In this document: positions 7,488 to 15,845 of the stretch, one piece after another
Position numbering within the stretch: the first letter of the stretch is position 1
How the letters are laid out: every line of letters begins with the position of its first letter
Source of the DNA: Paenibacillus sp. 37
GTDB lineage: Bacteria; Bacillota; Bacilli; Paenibacillales; Paenibacillaceae
Length of the DNA stretch: 64,000 nucleotides
Direction: 5' to 3'
Assembly (NCBI RefSeq): GCF_008386395.1
Contig: NZ_CP043761.1
Coordinates: forward strand, 4,712,001-4,776,000
The notes under the pieces: generated by a model
The model's database searches: none
The model's input: only the letters and a program-made list of their open reading frames with translations
What the model was told of the DNA's origin: nothing
Made by a program: the position numbers and the translations under genes

Positions 7488-8855
7488 TCAGACGAGCAAC
7501 GCTTCACTTGGTTCAAACACAGGATGCTGAACCGAGTGACCAATTTTGTAGATGTGCGGATGTGTGTACGAACGGAATGCATTTCGTGTATCCAGAATCG
7601 GCACACCCATCTCGGCAATATCAAAGTAAGGCAAATCGCTGTGGTTGGTGATCAGCACGATGCAATCGTACTTTTTGAACTGTTCCAGATTGAACACTTC
7701 GCTGTGTACGGTCTCCCCATGCTTGTCCTGGAAGGAATCCGCATGTGGATCGTAGTAGCTAACGTTAGCTCCACTTTCCTTGAACAGTTCATATACTTCC
7801 AGTCCTGGTGATTCACGCAGATCGGCAATATTCGGTTTGTACGACATGCCGAGGAGCAGAATATTTGATTTACGTACGGATTTCGCGTATTCGTTCAGAA
7901 TCGTTGACGTTTTGTTCAATACATAATATGGCATGTTGTCATTGGTAGATTGCGCCAGCTCAATGAATTTGCTATAGAAACGGAAGCCTTTGGCCTTCCA
8001 TGACAGGTACATCGGATCAAGCGGAATGCAGTGTCCACCGATGCCTGGGCCTGGATAAAATGGCATGAAACCAAATGGTTTCGTCGCCGCCGCGTCAATA
8101 ACTTCCCAGATATCAATGCCCATACGGTCGCACATCATCGCCATTTCATTTACAAAGGCAATGTTCACGCTGCGGAATGTGTTCTCCAGCAGTTTGGACA
8201 TCTCAGCCACTTTCGGCGAAGATACCGGTACTACGGTTTCTACATATTTGCTATATAACGCTGTTCCCAGTTTCAGGCAAGCTTCGGTTGTACCCCCGAT
8301 GACTTTCGGTGTATTAAATGTTGTGAAACGTCCGTTGGACGGGTCCACACGTTCAGGCGAGAAGCAGAGGAAGTAGTCTTTACCTGCTTCTTGTCCGATC
8401 TTGTCCAGCTGCTGCTGGATCAATTCTTCCGTCGTACCTGGATAAGTAGTGCTTTCCAGCGTAATGAGCATACCTGGTTTCATATGCAGTTTGATCTGAT
8501 CCACAACGGTCTCGATGTAAGACGTATCCGGGTCCTGATTCTCACTAAGCGGTGTTGGTACGCAGATACTGAGTGCGTCGATCACGCGCAGCATACTGTA
8601 ATCTGTCGTTGGCTGGAAACGACCGCTTTGCATTACTTTTTTCAACTCATCGGACGAAATATCGTGAATATAGGAATCTCCTTGATAGATACTGTCTACT
8701 TTGGACGCATCCAGATCAATTCCGATTACCGTGAAACCTTGATTGACCATTTCCACGGCAAGTGGAAGTCCTACGTAACCGAGCCCGACGACGCCGAGTA
8801 CAGCTTCTTTATTTTCAATCGCATTCAGTAATGTGTGGAATTGTTGATTCTCCAT
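7488..8855 (-). CDS. UDP-sugar 6-dehydrogenase (UDP-GlcNAc/UDP-ManNAc dehydrogenase, WbpA-like)
   Basis: A 455-residue NAD-dependent nucleotide-sugar dehydrogenase. The Rossmann motif G-V-V-G-L-G-Y-V-G-L-P lies at residues 21-31. The catalytic Cys is in G-G-H-C-I-P-L-D-P, about residue 265, and the C-terminal UDP-binding domain starts near L-L-L-G-M-S-Y-K-P-N. The P-G-P-G-I-G-G-H-C-I-P-L-D-P form is more like WbpA/TviB-type UDP-N-acetylhexosamine dehydrogenases than like UDP-glucose dehydrogenases. The enzyme would make a UDP-uronic acid in the cytoplasm for the cluster's glycosyltransferase. The start ATG has GGAGGG seven bases upstream. It sits 153 bp after the response-regulator gene; the gap may carry a separate promoter, but I saw none clearly. 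Confidence 0.88.
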   Translation of the reverse strand: MENQQFHTLLNAIENKEAVLGVVGLGYVGLPLAVEMVNQGFTVIGIDLDASKVDSIYQGDSYIHDISSDELKKVMQSGRFQPTTDYSMLRVIDALSICVPTPLSENQDPDTSYIETVVDQIKLHMKPGMLITLESTTYPGTTEELIQQQLDKIGQEAGKDYFLCFSPERVDPSNGRFTTFNTPKVIGGTTEACLKLGTALYSKYVETVVPVSSPKVAEMSKLLENTFRSVNIAFVNEMAMMCDRMGIDIWEVIDAAATKPFGFMPFYPGPGIGGHCIPLDPMYLSWKAKGFRFYSKFIELAQSTNDNMPYYVLNKTSTILNEYAKSVRKSNILLLGMSYKPNIADLRESPGLEVYELFKESGANVSYYDPHADSFQDKHGETVHSEVFNLEQFKKYDCIVLITNHSDLPYFDIAEMGVPILDTRNAFRSYTHPHIYKIGHSVQHPVFEPSEALLV

Positions 8856-9008
8856 GATATTCCCTCCGGGCAGTGTATTTGGTAGTGCTTAAAATCCATA
8901 TAAATAGATGAGTGTCTGTGCTCTAAATGTTGCTCTAATCTATCTGATTCATAGTGTAAAAAAACTCTTACTTTGCACTTCACACAATCAGTTGTTCCAA
9001 GCCGTCTT

Positions 9009-9824
9009 CTAATGCAGGCAGCGTCTGATTCGTGCATCCAGCTCTACAGGTGAGAACGGTTTGGTCATGTAATCATCCACGCCGCTGCGGAAACATTGAC
9101 TAATCGTCTGCTCGACACGTTGTTCGGTCAACACGACAATTTTGGGTGGCTGCTCCATCTCCAGGTTCTGAATATGATGGATGAACGGCAGACCGTCGAT
9201 GCCATACAGATTCAGTTCGGTGAGCACCAGGTCTGGTGTGACTTTCTCGATCAACTCCAGTGCAGCCAGTCCATCGACGGCTTCATAGGTTTCGTATCCC
9301 TGCATCTTCAACCGCAACTGCAGGAATTCGCGTACCGTAGGGTCGTTGTCCACAATCAAAATTCGTTCCGGCTCGTCCGCCGTATTGTCTAGCGTGTAGA
9401 TATGAATCTCCGACGAATCTACGAGCTTTGAGGACTCAGCCATATGCTGAATAGTTGCCTTCGAAGGGCGCTCCCCTTCCGGGAAACTGGCCAGTGTAAT
9501 CTGTGGATCGGCACCGGGCACGGTCTCTTGCAACTCATGTTTGATCCGAAGTCCTTCATAATGAACTTCATCCAGTGACAACCCTGGCAGCAGGACGGCA
9601 ATTGCCTGGGTAGCCCCATCCTTCCACACCTGGAAGGATGTCTCACTCGTTTGCTCCAGATGTGTCCTGACCTGCTGCTCAGGTTGAGAGTTTCCTGCAC
9701 AATGGATGAACATTAAGCCGCATGTTTCGGCACCCGTATCCTTCAATCCCTGTTCTACACTTCGGTACACATTAACGGCAGCCTCACGCTGCAATGTCGC
9801 CGTATTTGGCATGTTCTTTTCCAC
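9009..9824 (-). CDS. Atypical response regulator: degenerate GGDEF-like domain plus pseudo-receiver
   Basis: A 271-residue cytoplasmic regulator. Residues 15-140 look like a degenerate GGDEF fold: L-M-F-I-H-C, then D-G-A-T-Q-A-I-A-V-L-L-P-G where an active enzyme has GGDEF-AVLLP, then I-T-L-A-S-F. Residues 153-271 are a receiver domain. In it the phospho-acceptor Asp is replaced by Glu203 (V-L-T-E-L-N, codon 9216-9218) and one acidic-pocket Asp is Asn160 (V-D-N-D), while Thr233 and Lys255 are kept. It therefore cannot be phosphorylated normally and may be locked in an active-like state or sense something else. There is no DNA-binding domain, so post-translational control of polymer synthesis is inferred. 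The start may be GTG 9824 or ATG 9812, the latter eight bases after AAGGGTGG. Confidence 0.75.
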   Translation of the reverse strand: MEKNMPNTATLQREAAVNVYRSVEQGLKDTGAETCGLMFIHCAGNSQPEQQVRTHLEQTSETSFQVWKDGATQAIAVLLPGLSLDEVHYEGLRIKHELQETVPGADPQITLASFPEGERPSKATIQHMAESSKLVDSSEIHIYTLDNTADEPERILIVDNDPTVREFLQLRLKMQGYETYEAVDGLAALELIEKVTPDLVLTELNLYGIDGLPFIHHIQNLEMEQPPKIVVLTEQRVEQTISQCFRSGVDDYMTKPFSPVELDARIRRCLH

Positions 9825-9841
9825 CCTTCTCCTCGATTATC

Positions 9842-10069
9842 TATACATGTCCAAAAAATGTTATTTACACTGACACTCCGATGACAGAACGACCTTTTGA
9901 TCGCTGTTATCCCCAGACTTTTTTGATTCCTTTTAACAAGGGGAAATCCGGGGATAGCGTATGCTTTCGATGTAGCTTTCTTTCAGAAAGCTTTTAGGCG
10001 CACGCTTCGCTTCATCAGGTTATTTCTGTCCTCTCCGTTATCGTGTAAATATTTAGTTGAACATCTATA
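9842..10069. repeat. Dispersed palindromic element, copy C (with internal insertion)
   Basis: This copy lies between the glycosyltransferase and response-regulator genes. The outer arms TATACATGTCCAA and TTGAACATCTATA, then TATTTACAC and GTGTAAAT, pair with each other, followed by the shared middle and core stems. An extra piece of about 38 bp (roughly 9957-9995) interrupts the right arm after GGGGATA and itself contains the perfect hairpin AGCTTTCT-TTC-AGAAAGCT. The element separates the polysaccharide cluster into two halves. Confidence 0.8.
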
Positions 10070-10101
10070 TTGCTGTTACTGTATTTCCATGATCTCTGTA
10101 C

Positions 10102-11502
10102 TTAAGCGGCTTCGCTTGTTTTCTTCTCATCCTCGGACCAGCTTTGGCGTGTCATGGTACCCCATGAGTTGTTGTTTTGCATGAACTGCACATGTCCCTG
10201 CAATCTCCACAGTACGCCGAGCTGGTGGTAACCCACGAATTTCAGCGCGGAGTAGACCAGCATTTTGACCAGATCGGAGAGCTTGTTATAACGCTTGAAA
10301 GCAATCTCCTCCAGGACAAGTGCGCCTACACTCAGCAGATAACCACTCACGAAGTTCAGCAGTCCGAACAGAACCAGAATCGGCCATTGCGTCATATCCA
10401 GAAGCACATATCCAGCGAGAGCCAGAAGGCCGGTAATCCGGAAATACGGGTTCAGCGCTTCAAAAAGGACGTTATAAGGCATGGTTACCATACCCATGAC
10501 TTTATATTTCGGATTGAACAACATGCCGCGATTCTCAATCATGTTCTTCAGGTTCCCACGGCCCCAGCGCTTGCGCTGACTGGACAAGATCCGGTAGGAA
10601 TCCGGCGCCTGCGTCCAGCATACGGCCTCAGGGCAGAAGGCAACGCGATACTTCAATTTGTTCTCCAGCATATAACGGTGAAGTTTAATGATGATGTTCA
10701 TGTCTTCCCCAGGATAACCATCCCGGTAACCACCTACGGCGATAACAGCGTCCTTACGGAACATACCGAAGGCACCGGAGACAATGATCAGACCGTTCAT
10801 GTGACTCCAGCCAATCCGTCCGCCCAGGAAGGCTTTGAGATATTCAATGGACTGGAACATGGGCCAGATTTTGCGTGGCAGCGATACATCTTGCACTGCC
10901 CCGTTTTCAATTTTGCAACCATTGGCGATCCTTACATCTCCACCGATGGCTACCGTCTCTTCCGGATTCTCCATATACATGCGTGCCATGCGGATCAGGG
11001 CATCCTTTTCCAGCAACGAGTCAGCATCGATCGAAGAGATCAACGGATAGTGGGACAGGTTGATCCCGGCATTGAGGGAATCGGCCTTACCGCCGTTTTC
11101 CTTGTCAATGACATACAGATCCGGGAACTCCGGGTTATGATAGATCCCACGAATTTTCTGACAGGCGATCTTGCCCCGAATCTTCGTATTGGGTACTGGC
11201 TTCAGCCGATATTCATCCAATAAAATCTTCAGTGTGGCATCACTGGAGCCGTCATTTACGACGATCACTTCATAGGTTGGATAATTCAGCGTCATCAGGC
11301 AGTTCACATTTTCAATAATCGTCAGTTCCTCGTTGTATGCCGGTACCAGCAGAGAAACCGAAGGCACTAGTTCCGAGCCTGACAATGTATTGTATTTGGA
11401 ATAATGCGACCGCCGGAAGATCGTCCAGATGTTACGGAACGATAAGGCCAGAATGGAAAAATAGAGCGTATTTACAAAAACAACATAGTAGATTGCGACC
11501 AT
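10102..11502 (-). CDS. Processive family-2 glycosyltransferase (membrane polysaccharide synthase)
   Basis: A 466-residue inner-membrane GT2 enzyme of the chitin/hyaluronan/PgaC type. An N-terminal helix is followed by the catalytic domain with P-A-Y-N-E-E, V-N-D-G-S-S, D-A-D-S (159-162), G-E-D (about 265) and Q-R-K-R-W-G-R-G (309-316), the processive-synthase signature. Several C-terminal helices (about 335-430) would form the export channel. It would polymerise and extrude a beta-linked polysaccharide from UDP-sugars. The ATG at 11502 has no ribosome binding site. An in-frame CTG at 11530-11532 lies six bases after AGGAGGGG and would add ten residues, so the true start may be there. It follows the HEAT-repeat gene directly. 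Confidence 0.88.
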   Translation of the reverse strand: MVAIYYVVFVNTLYFSILALSFRNIWTIFRRSHYSKYNTLSGSELVPSVSLLVPAYNEELTIIENVNCLMTLNYPTYEVIVVNDGSSDATLKILLDEYRLKPVPNTKIRGKIACQKIRGIYHNPEFPDLYVIDKENGGKADSLNAGINLSHYPLISSIDADSLLEKDALIRMARMYMENPEETVAIGGDVRIANGCKIENGAVQDVSLPRKIWPMFQSIEYLKAFLGGRIGWSHMNGLIIVSGAFGMFRKDAVIAVGGYRDGYPGEDMNIIIKLHRYMLENKLKYRVAFCPEAVCWTQAPDSYRILSSQRKRWGRGNLKNMIENRGMLFNPKYKVMGMVTMPYNVLFEALNPYFRITGLLALAGYVLLDMTQWPILVLFGLLNFVSGYLLSVGALVLEEIAFKRYNKLSDLVKMLVYSALKFVGYHQLGVLWRLQGHVQFMQNNNSWGTMTRQSWSEDEKKTSEAA

Positions 11503-11524
11503 GCCGTAGATTAATAGTAGATCC

Positions 11525-12733
11525 CTAAGCAGTGTAATCCCCTCCTACCGTAGCGACACCTGTGCGTTTCTTGCTGGTTCTGTTCTCTCGGACAGGGCCA
11601 AAATAGCGATCGTACAGCAGTCTTTTTTTGTTATGTGCAATCATCTGCTCTACAGCTCTGTCATCGGTTCTCGTGTGCTGCATGGTACTCTCAATCTGCT
11701 GCATCGCAATCTCGCGCTCAGCAACTGTACCTTGCACCGCAGCCTGACACAGCGCTTCGAATCCCGGTTCACCGAGCTTGCTCAGACTCTCCGCACTGTT
11801 ATATCGAACTCTCCAGTCCTCATCCCGCAGCGCTTTGCGCAGCAATGGAATACTGCCAGATGCATGTTTCGAACCAAGCGCTTGTACCACTTCAGCGCGA
11901 ACTTCCGGATCGGGGTCCTGGATCAGCTTCAGAATGGTCTCATCCCGGAGTGCTGGACTTGCGCTAAGATACAGCTTCACCGCTTCGGCACGTACATCCT
12001 GATGTTCTGCGCCTACCAGTCTGTCGAGTGCAGGCATCACTTCAGGTACAGCCTGTCCCCACATGGCAACCAGTCCGACTTTTACAAAATCAGGATTCCG
12101 ATCTTCCAGCAATTCAATTAGAATTCTGCTCGTATCCAGACTCGTTTCGAGCAGAATATCTGCTGCCAGATGGTGAATGGACTTACCTTTGGTTAACAGC
12201 AACGCGAGCATGTCTTTCAGTTCACCTTGCCGAGTCGTACATCTGGAGATGGATCGACCAATCATAATGGCCATCGGGCCCGGTTTCTCATCCTTCAGCA
12301 ATTCCATCAAACCCGGAACGGCTTCAGGACAACGCATGCCACCCAAGCGATAAGCTGCATCAATCTGGCGACCATAACGCAGACGGCCCAGTTCCTTCAG
12401 ATCATGCTCTACGAATCCTGCTTCACGGCACAGTGCGATTAATTTGTCGCGATACTCACCCTTGAACTGGTCGATCCATTCAATCAATCTGTCCTGAATG
12501 ACTCTGCGTTCCAGCGGAGCCAGTTTGCCTGGTGGCAATTTGAGTGGACTATTCTCAGTCAAGGCTGTTTGCAGATAGGTGAAGTAGTCACGCTGCTTCA
12601 ATTCATAAAACGCCGTCTTGCGTCGTTTGCCATTGTGGGACATTTTCATGGCAAACAATACGATGACGCCTACAACAACAAGTGCGATACAGATGTACAA
12701 AAACAGATAGGCCAAAGCCAAACTTGGAAACAT
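11525..12733 (-). CDS. Membrane-anchored HEAT-repeat protein of the polysaccharide cluster
   Basis: A 402-residue protein with one N-terminal helix (about residues 5-30) and a long alpha-helical region. From about residue 125 to 345 it contains HEAT/armadillo-type repeats, most clearly D-P-D-P-E-V-R-A-E-V-V-Q-A-L-G-S and D-E-D-W-R-V-R-Y-N-S-A-E-S-L-S-K-L-G. It has no catalytic motif. HEAT repeats are protein-interaction scaffolds; between the GH-like gene and the glycosyltransferase gene it is a plausible assembly factor or regulatory platform for the synthase. The start ATG follows AGGAGG. Its 3' end holds the AGGAGGGG that probably drives translation of the glycosyltransferase. The C-terminal tail is basic. 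Confidence 0.8.
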   Translation of the reverse strand: MFPSLALAYLFLYICIALVVVGVIVLFAMKMSHNGKRRKTAFYELKQRDYFTYLQTALTENSPLKLPPGKLAPLERRVIQDRLIEWIDQFKGEYRDKLIALCREAGFVEHDLKELGRLRYGRQIDAAYRLGGMRCPEAVPGLMELLKDEKPGPMAIMIGRSISRCTTRQGELKDMLALLLTKGKSIHHLAADILLETSLDTSRILIELLEDRNPDFVKVGLVAMWGQAVPEVMPALDRLVGAEHQDVRAEAVKLYLSASPALRDETILKLIQDPDPEVRAEVVQALGSKHASGSIPLLRKALRDEDWRVRYNSAESLSKLGEPGFEALCQAAVQGTVAEREIAMQQIESTMQHTRTDDRAVEQMIAHNKKRLLYDRYFGPVRENRTSKKRTGVATVGGDYTA

Positions 12734-12759
12734 GTGAAAAGGTCCTCCTTTATACTCAT

Positions 12760-14988
12760 TTATTCGATCTGAAAACTAGGAATTTTTTCATAGCTCTTCT
12801 TCATTTTTTCGTAGCTTAGCTTCAGGCGTTCACTATACTGCACCTGCTCCCAAGGCTGCCAGCTATATACCGGCAAAGTCTTCAGGTCCAGGGTCGTCTG
12901 TTCACCCCCAGGCCAAGATACTTTCTTCGTGGCGCGGTCCGTTAACCACGGAATGAGAGTAACGCCTTCCACAGCAACTGTAGAGAACTCACGTCCATTC
13001 TTGAGCGGTCCATAGTCGATCGCTTGCAGCGAACTCGGATCACCGAACCCAAGCAGCATCCAGGGAATTCGCATCTCCACTTGATTGCCGTTATACTGCC
13101 ATGCCGTTAATGAATCCGTATCAGGCTGGCCGGGAGCCGTCGTTCCTCGCTTCAATGGTCCGACCTTTTCATTCATGAACGGTTGAGCAGATCGGGTATC
13201 CGGCGGTGTCATCCTCAGGCTGACTGCCAGATTCCATGGGTGGAACGGATTATCTGCGGAATCTGACTGCTGATCTGGCAGCATATCGTATCCTTCTTTG
13301 CCGTACAGACGCTGATTAAAGTCATAATCCTTGGCAATCTCCACCTGTGATTCTTCATCCTGCCCCAGTGTAATCACTGTCTCAAGACCATCACTAAGTG
13401 TCCGCCCCGGGAGTAACTTATCAGGCTGACTGCCTCCAGCAAGTGTATCTGTACCAATTCGCAGCACTGTCTTCTCCGGGTCAAACGGTTGATCCAAGGT
13501 CAGCCCAATATACAGATAGGCTTCATCATGGGTCATCTTCATTTCCTGAATGCCGTCCACTTGGCCCTGCCAGGTCGTGACCTCTTCATCCTTCAGATCA
13601 TTCCAGTCATCCAGTGTTCCATCGATGGTCAACTGTTCCTGTTTGCCCGGGTCCATGGCAAGCAGACCAAACATTTTCTCGTTTGTCAGCACGTTCAGCC
13701 AATATGCACGGCGATCAGCCGGAATTTCCAGTGGCATCGTGTTCCATGTTTTTTTGAACCATTCATCCTGCCACATGAACACAATCGCTCCCGAGTATCC
13801 TTCATCATAGATATCCTGCGTCAGTGACGCGTCAATATCTCCCTGCTCTACTTCGTTATGTCCACCCTGATTCCGGCCTCCCATACCCAGATGGGAAATA
13901 CCAAGAGAAGAAGGTACGCCATACTCTGTAATCATTACAGGCATATCGGAAAACTCGGCTTTAAGTTTGCGCAGATAACTTTTGTACGTGTTGTACTCAC
14001 CGTTCTCATCCTTGATGGTTTGGAGCGTTTTATCAATATGGAACAGATCCGGGTAATACGGGTATACATGGTAGGCTGCAAAATAACCTCCCTGCCACGC
14101 CTCCGGCTGAATATGTCGGGCATCCACACTGACGAGATCCTCTTCATACAACGGCTCGCCGGGATGATCCAGCACATCGGTCGTTACCCAGTTGGTGAAG
14201 GTCATCGGATGTTCCCACCCATACTTCTTCTCCAGGACCGCCGTATGATCCAACAGCTCTGCGAGCCAGTTCTCGAACGGTGACGCTTCTGGAGTAGCCG
14301 AGAAATGAACTCCCTTGTACTGCGGTACGTCCGCATGTTTTGCGTTTGTGTTGTCTACCATCGCCGGGTCCCATTCCGTCCCCACATGCCAGGCCATCAG
14401 GTATTTTCCTGCATTGGTTTTGTATTTGCCGCTGGACTCTCCCTGCTTGGCCGGAATGTCCGCATCGCCATAGACAGCAGATACGGCTTTCTCAATCTCC
14501 TGCTTGAACGTCTGCTCAATATGGGCGGCGTAGGCATCCTGCTTCTCAATCAGCTCTTCCTCAGGTGACCATATCCCTTGTATAAAATATAACGGTTGCT
14601 CCCGTCCGCGGTTATATTCGACCAATGCGGAGTAGAAAATCGGTTCGTGAACCGTGTATACCCGGATTACATTGGCTCCCAGATCCTCGATCTGCTGGAA
14701 CCACCGCAAGTAATCCTCTTTGGTCAGCGGGAATTCTCCCGGGTAATGCCCCGGTGAAGTTGCGCCCAGGTTGACACCTTTGACGAACATCTCCCTCCAC
14801 GTTCCATCTGGCCCGTATTCCATGAACCGGTCTCCATCGGTCTTGAATTTCATCTCCGTGCCGTTCTCCGCTGTGTACGTAACGAGCTTGGGTTGCATAT
14901 AGTGCCATCCGGCAAATATTCCACCGGTCACCACCACTGCTCCTGTCAACACCGTTAATAGCCAGCGTCTTCGTCTTTGTCTGCTCAT
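12760..14988 (-). CDS. Anchored clan-A glycoside-hydrolase-like protein with C-terminal CBM9-like domain
   Basis: A 742-residue protein with an N-terminal basic stretch and membrane anchor (about 9-28). Residues about 60-440 form a (beta/alpha)8 glycosidase-like barrel (V-K-G-V-N-L-G-A, then N-V-I-R-V-Y). Glu205 in W-H-V-G-T-E-W-D and Glu355 in M-I-T-E-Y-G-V-P are the likely acid/base and nucleophile of a clan GH-A retaining enzyme. From about residue 455 a second domain starts with T-I-D-G-T-L-D-D-W, typical of CBM9/DOMON-like sugar-binding modules. It is the first gene of the leftward cluster and would act outside the membrane on the polymer. The ribosome binding site (GAGGTGA) is rather far, 13 bases, from the start. 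Substrate unknown. Confidence 0.8.
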   Translation of the reverse strand: MSRQRRRRWLLTVLTGAVVVTGGIFAGWHYMQPKLVTYTAENGTEMKFKTDGDRFMEYGPDGTWREMFVKGVNLGATSPGHYPGEFPLTKEDYLRWFQQIEDLGANVIRVYTVHEPIFYSALVEYNRGREQPLYFIQGIWSPEEELIEKQDAYAAHIEQTFKQEIEKAVSAVYGDADIPAKQGESSGKYKTNAGKYLMAWHVGTEWDPAMVDNTNAKHADVPQYKGVHFSATPEASPFENWLAELLDHTAVLEKKYGWEHPMTFTNWVTTDVLDHPGEPLYEEDLVSVDARHIQPEAWQGGYFAAYHVYPYYPDLFHIDKTLQTIKDENGEYNTYKSYLRKLKAEFSDMPVMITEYGVPSSLGISHLGMGGRNQGGHNEVEQGDIDASLTQDIYDEGYSGAIVFMWQDEWFKKTWNTMPLEIPADRRAYWLNVLTNEKMFGLLAMDPGKQEQLTIDGTLDDWNDLKDEEVTTWQGQVDGIQEMKMTHDEAYLYIGLTLDQPFDPEKTVLRIGTDTLAGGSQPDKLLPGRTLSDGLETVITLGQDEESQVEIAKDYDFNQRLYGKEGYDMLPDQQSDSADNPFHPWNLAVSLRMTPPDTRSAQPFMNEKVGPLKRGTTAPGQPDTDSLTAWQYNGNQVEMRIPWMLLGFGDPSSLQAIDYGPLKNGREFSTVAVEGVTLIPWLTDRATKKVSWPGGEQTTLDLKTLPVYSWQPWEQVQYSERLKLSYEKMKKSYEKIPSFQIE

Positions 14989-15738
14989 GTCTTTAGATTG
15001 CTCACCTCTCTAATATGCATCCTGCTTCAACATCGAATGGTCCAACATGAAGTTTACGAATCAATCCGCTTCGGATGTCCGCTTGGTAGAGATGTCAGCG
15101 GTGTAGTTCTCACTATAGCGCTAAGACTCTGCATTTGTAACTAGGCTGATGGAAGCAAACATGAAATGGAACATTCTGCCCATAATTCGTAAAAAGCGCC
15201 ATCAACTAGCATCCGAAAGCCTCCAGGATACATCTGATTACCAAACACTAATATTTGCTGGAATCGCATGGATTAGATGCCCTGCTGATCTTGCACTTCT
15301 GGAACCTTTATTGTTATGTGCAACGCGGGAACAGGCAACGTTTGCCGTTTGAACACATACCCCATTAAACGCGAGTTATATTTTAAAGTTGCGGACCTTT
15401 TTACAGTATTAACCATAAAGATTACAAAATTGATACTATAGTCCGATAACGCATCAGCGATATTCCGCGTCACATCAAGGTTTTCTGAAAAGTGCAGAAA
15501 ATCAAAAAAGGACATCAGTCCCCCTCTATAGGACTGTACCCATTTATAACCCTTTTACAAAAAGCGAAATGAACGCCCGGTCATCACCCTCAAGTCACGG
15601 ATCTCTCACATTAAATGTAAAAAAGCACATCTTATTTCCTAATTTCTGACTCTAATATGGCCTTAGGGCAATTGTGTCCAATTTGCAAAATAATTCCGGT
15701 TGCCGCATTTCGAATTGTCGGATATGCTTATAAAACAA
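14989..15738. other. Long divergent intergenic region upstream of the polysaccharide cluster and the UvrX gene
   Basis: About 850 bp separate the two divergent start codons. I found no recognisable riboswitch: there is no c-di-GMP-I core and no T-box or S-box motif. The only items I can name are a possible 80-residue reading frame (15273-15515, reverse) and the LexA box near the right end. The leader of the polysaccharide genes is thus unusually long and could hold an RNA or several promoters. Confidence 0.4.
15273..15515 (-). CDS. Possible small protein of unknown function (80 residues)
   Basis: A reading frame whose ATG (15513-15515) is preceded by GAGGGGG four bases away, with TTGTAA-16 bp-TACAGT as a possible promoter further upstream. 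The predicted protein starts M-S-F-F-D-F-L-H-F-S-E-N-L-D and has a hydrophobic middle (Y-S-I-N-F-V-I-F-M-V), then a basic, beta-like C-terminal half. I do not recognise a family. It lies in the 5' region of the polysaccharide cluster, same strand, about 280 bp ahead of the glycosidase-like gene. It could be a real orphan or a chance frame. Confidence 0.3.
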   Translation of the reverse strand: MSFFDFLHFSENLDVTRNIADALSDYSINFVIFMVNTVKRSATLKYNSRLMGYVFKRQTLPVPALHITIKVPEVQDQQGI

Positions 15739-15751
15739 GAACACTTGTTCC
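15738..15751 (+). promoter_or_regulatory. LexA (SOS) box upstream of the Y-family polymerase gene
   Basis: The dyad A-GAAC-ACTT-GTTC-C (15738-15751) has the perfect GAAC/GTTC half-sites with a 4-bp spacer of the Firmicute LexA/DinR operator. It lies about 95 bp before the start of the UvrX-type gene, where the AT-rich stretch that follows (TTAATTATAGAT, 15769-15780) could supply a -10 region. Damage-inducible expression is expected. Confidence 0.75.
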
Positions 15752-15845
15752 ATACTGTAAATAAACTGTTAATTATAGATATTCAAATGAAGATAATCGA
15801 CACTTTAAAGTAGAGTACAGCATCACGGATAAGGAGAGAAGTCTT

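Noticed and set aside
10177..11223. Long forward frame of 348 codons opposite the glycosyltransferase gene
   Set aside because: It is antisense to a gene with clear motifs, has no ribosome binding site and an unlikely His/Gln-rich composition.
15149..15352. Forward frame of 67 codons in the divergent gap
   Set aside because: No ribosome binding site and no recognisable protein features.
15000..15700. c-di-GMP riboswitch before the polysaccharide cluster
   Set aside because: I looked for the GEMM core on the reverse strand and did not find it.
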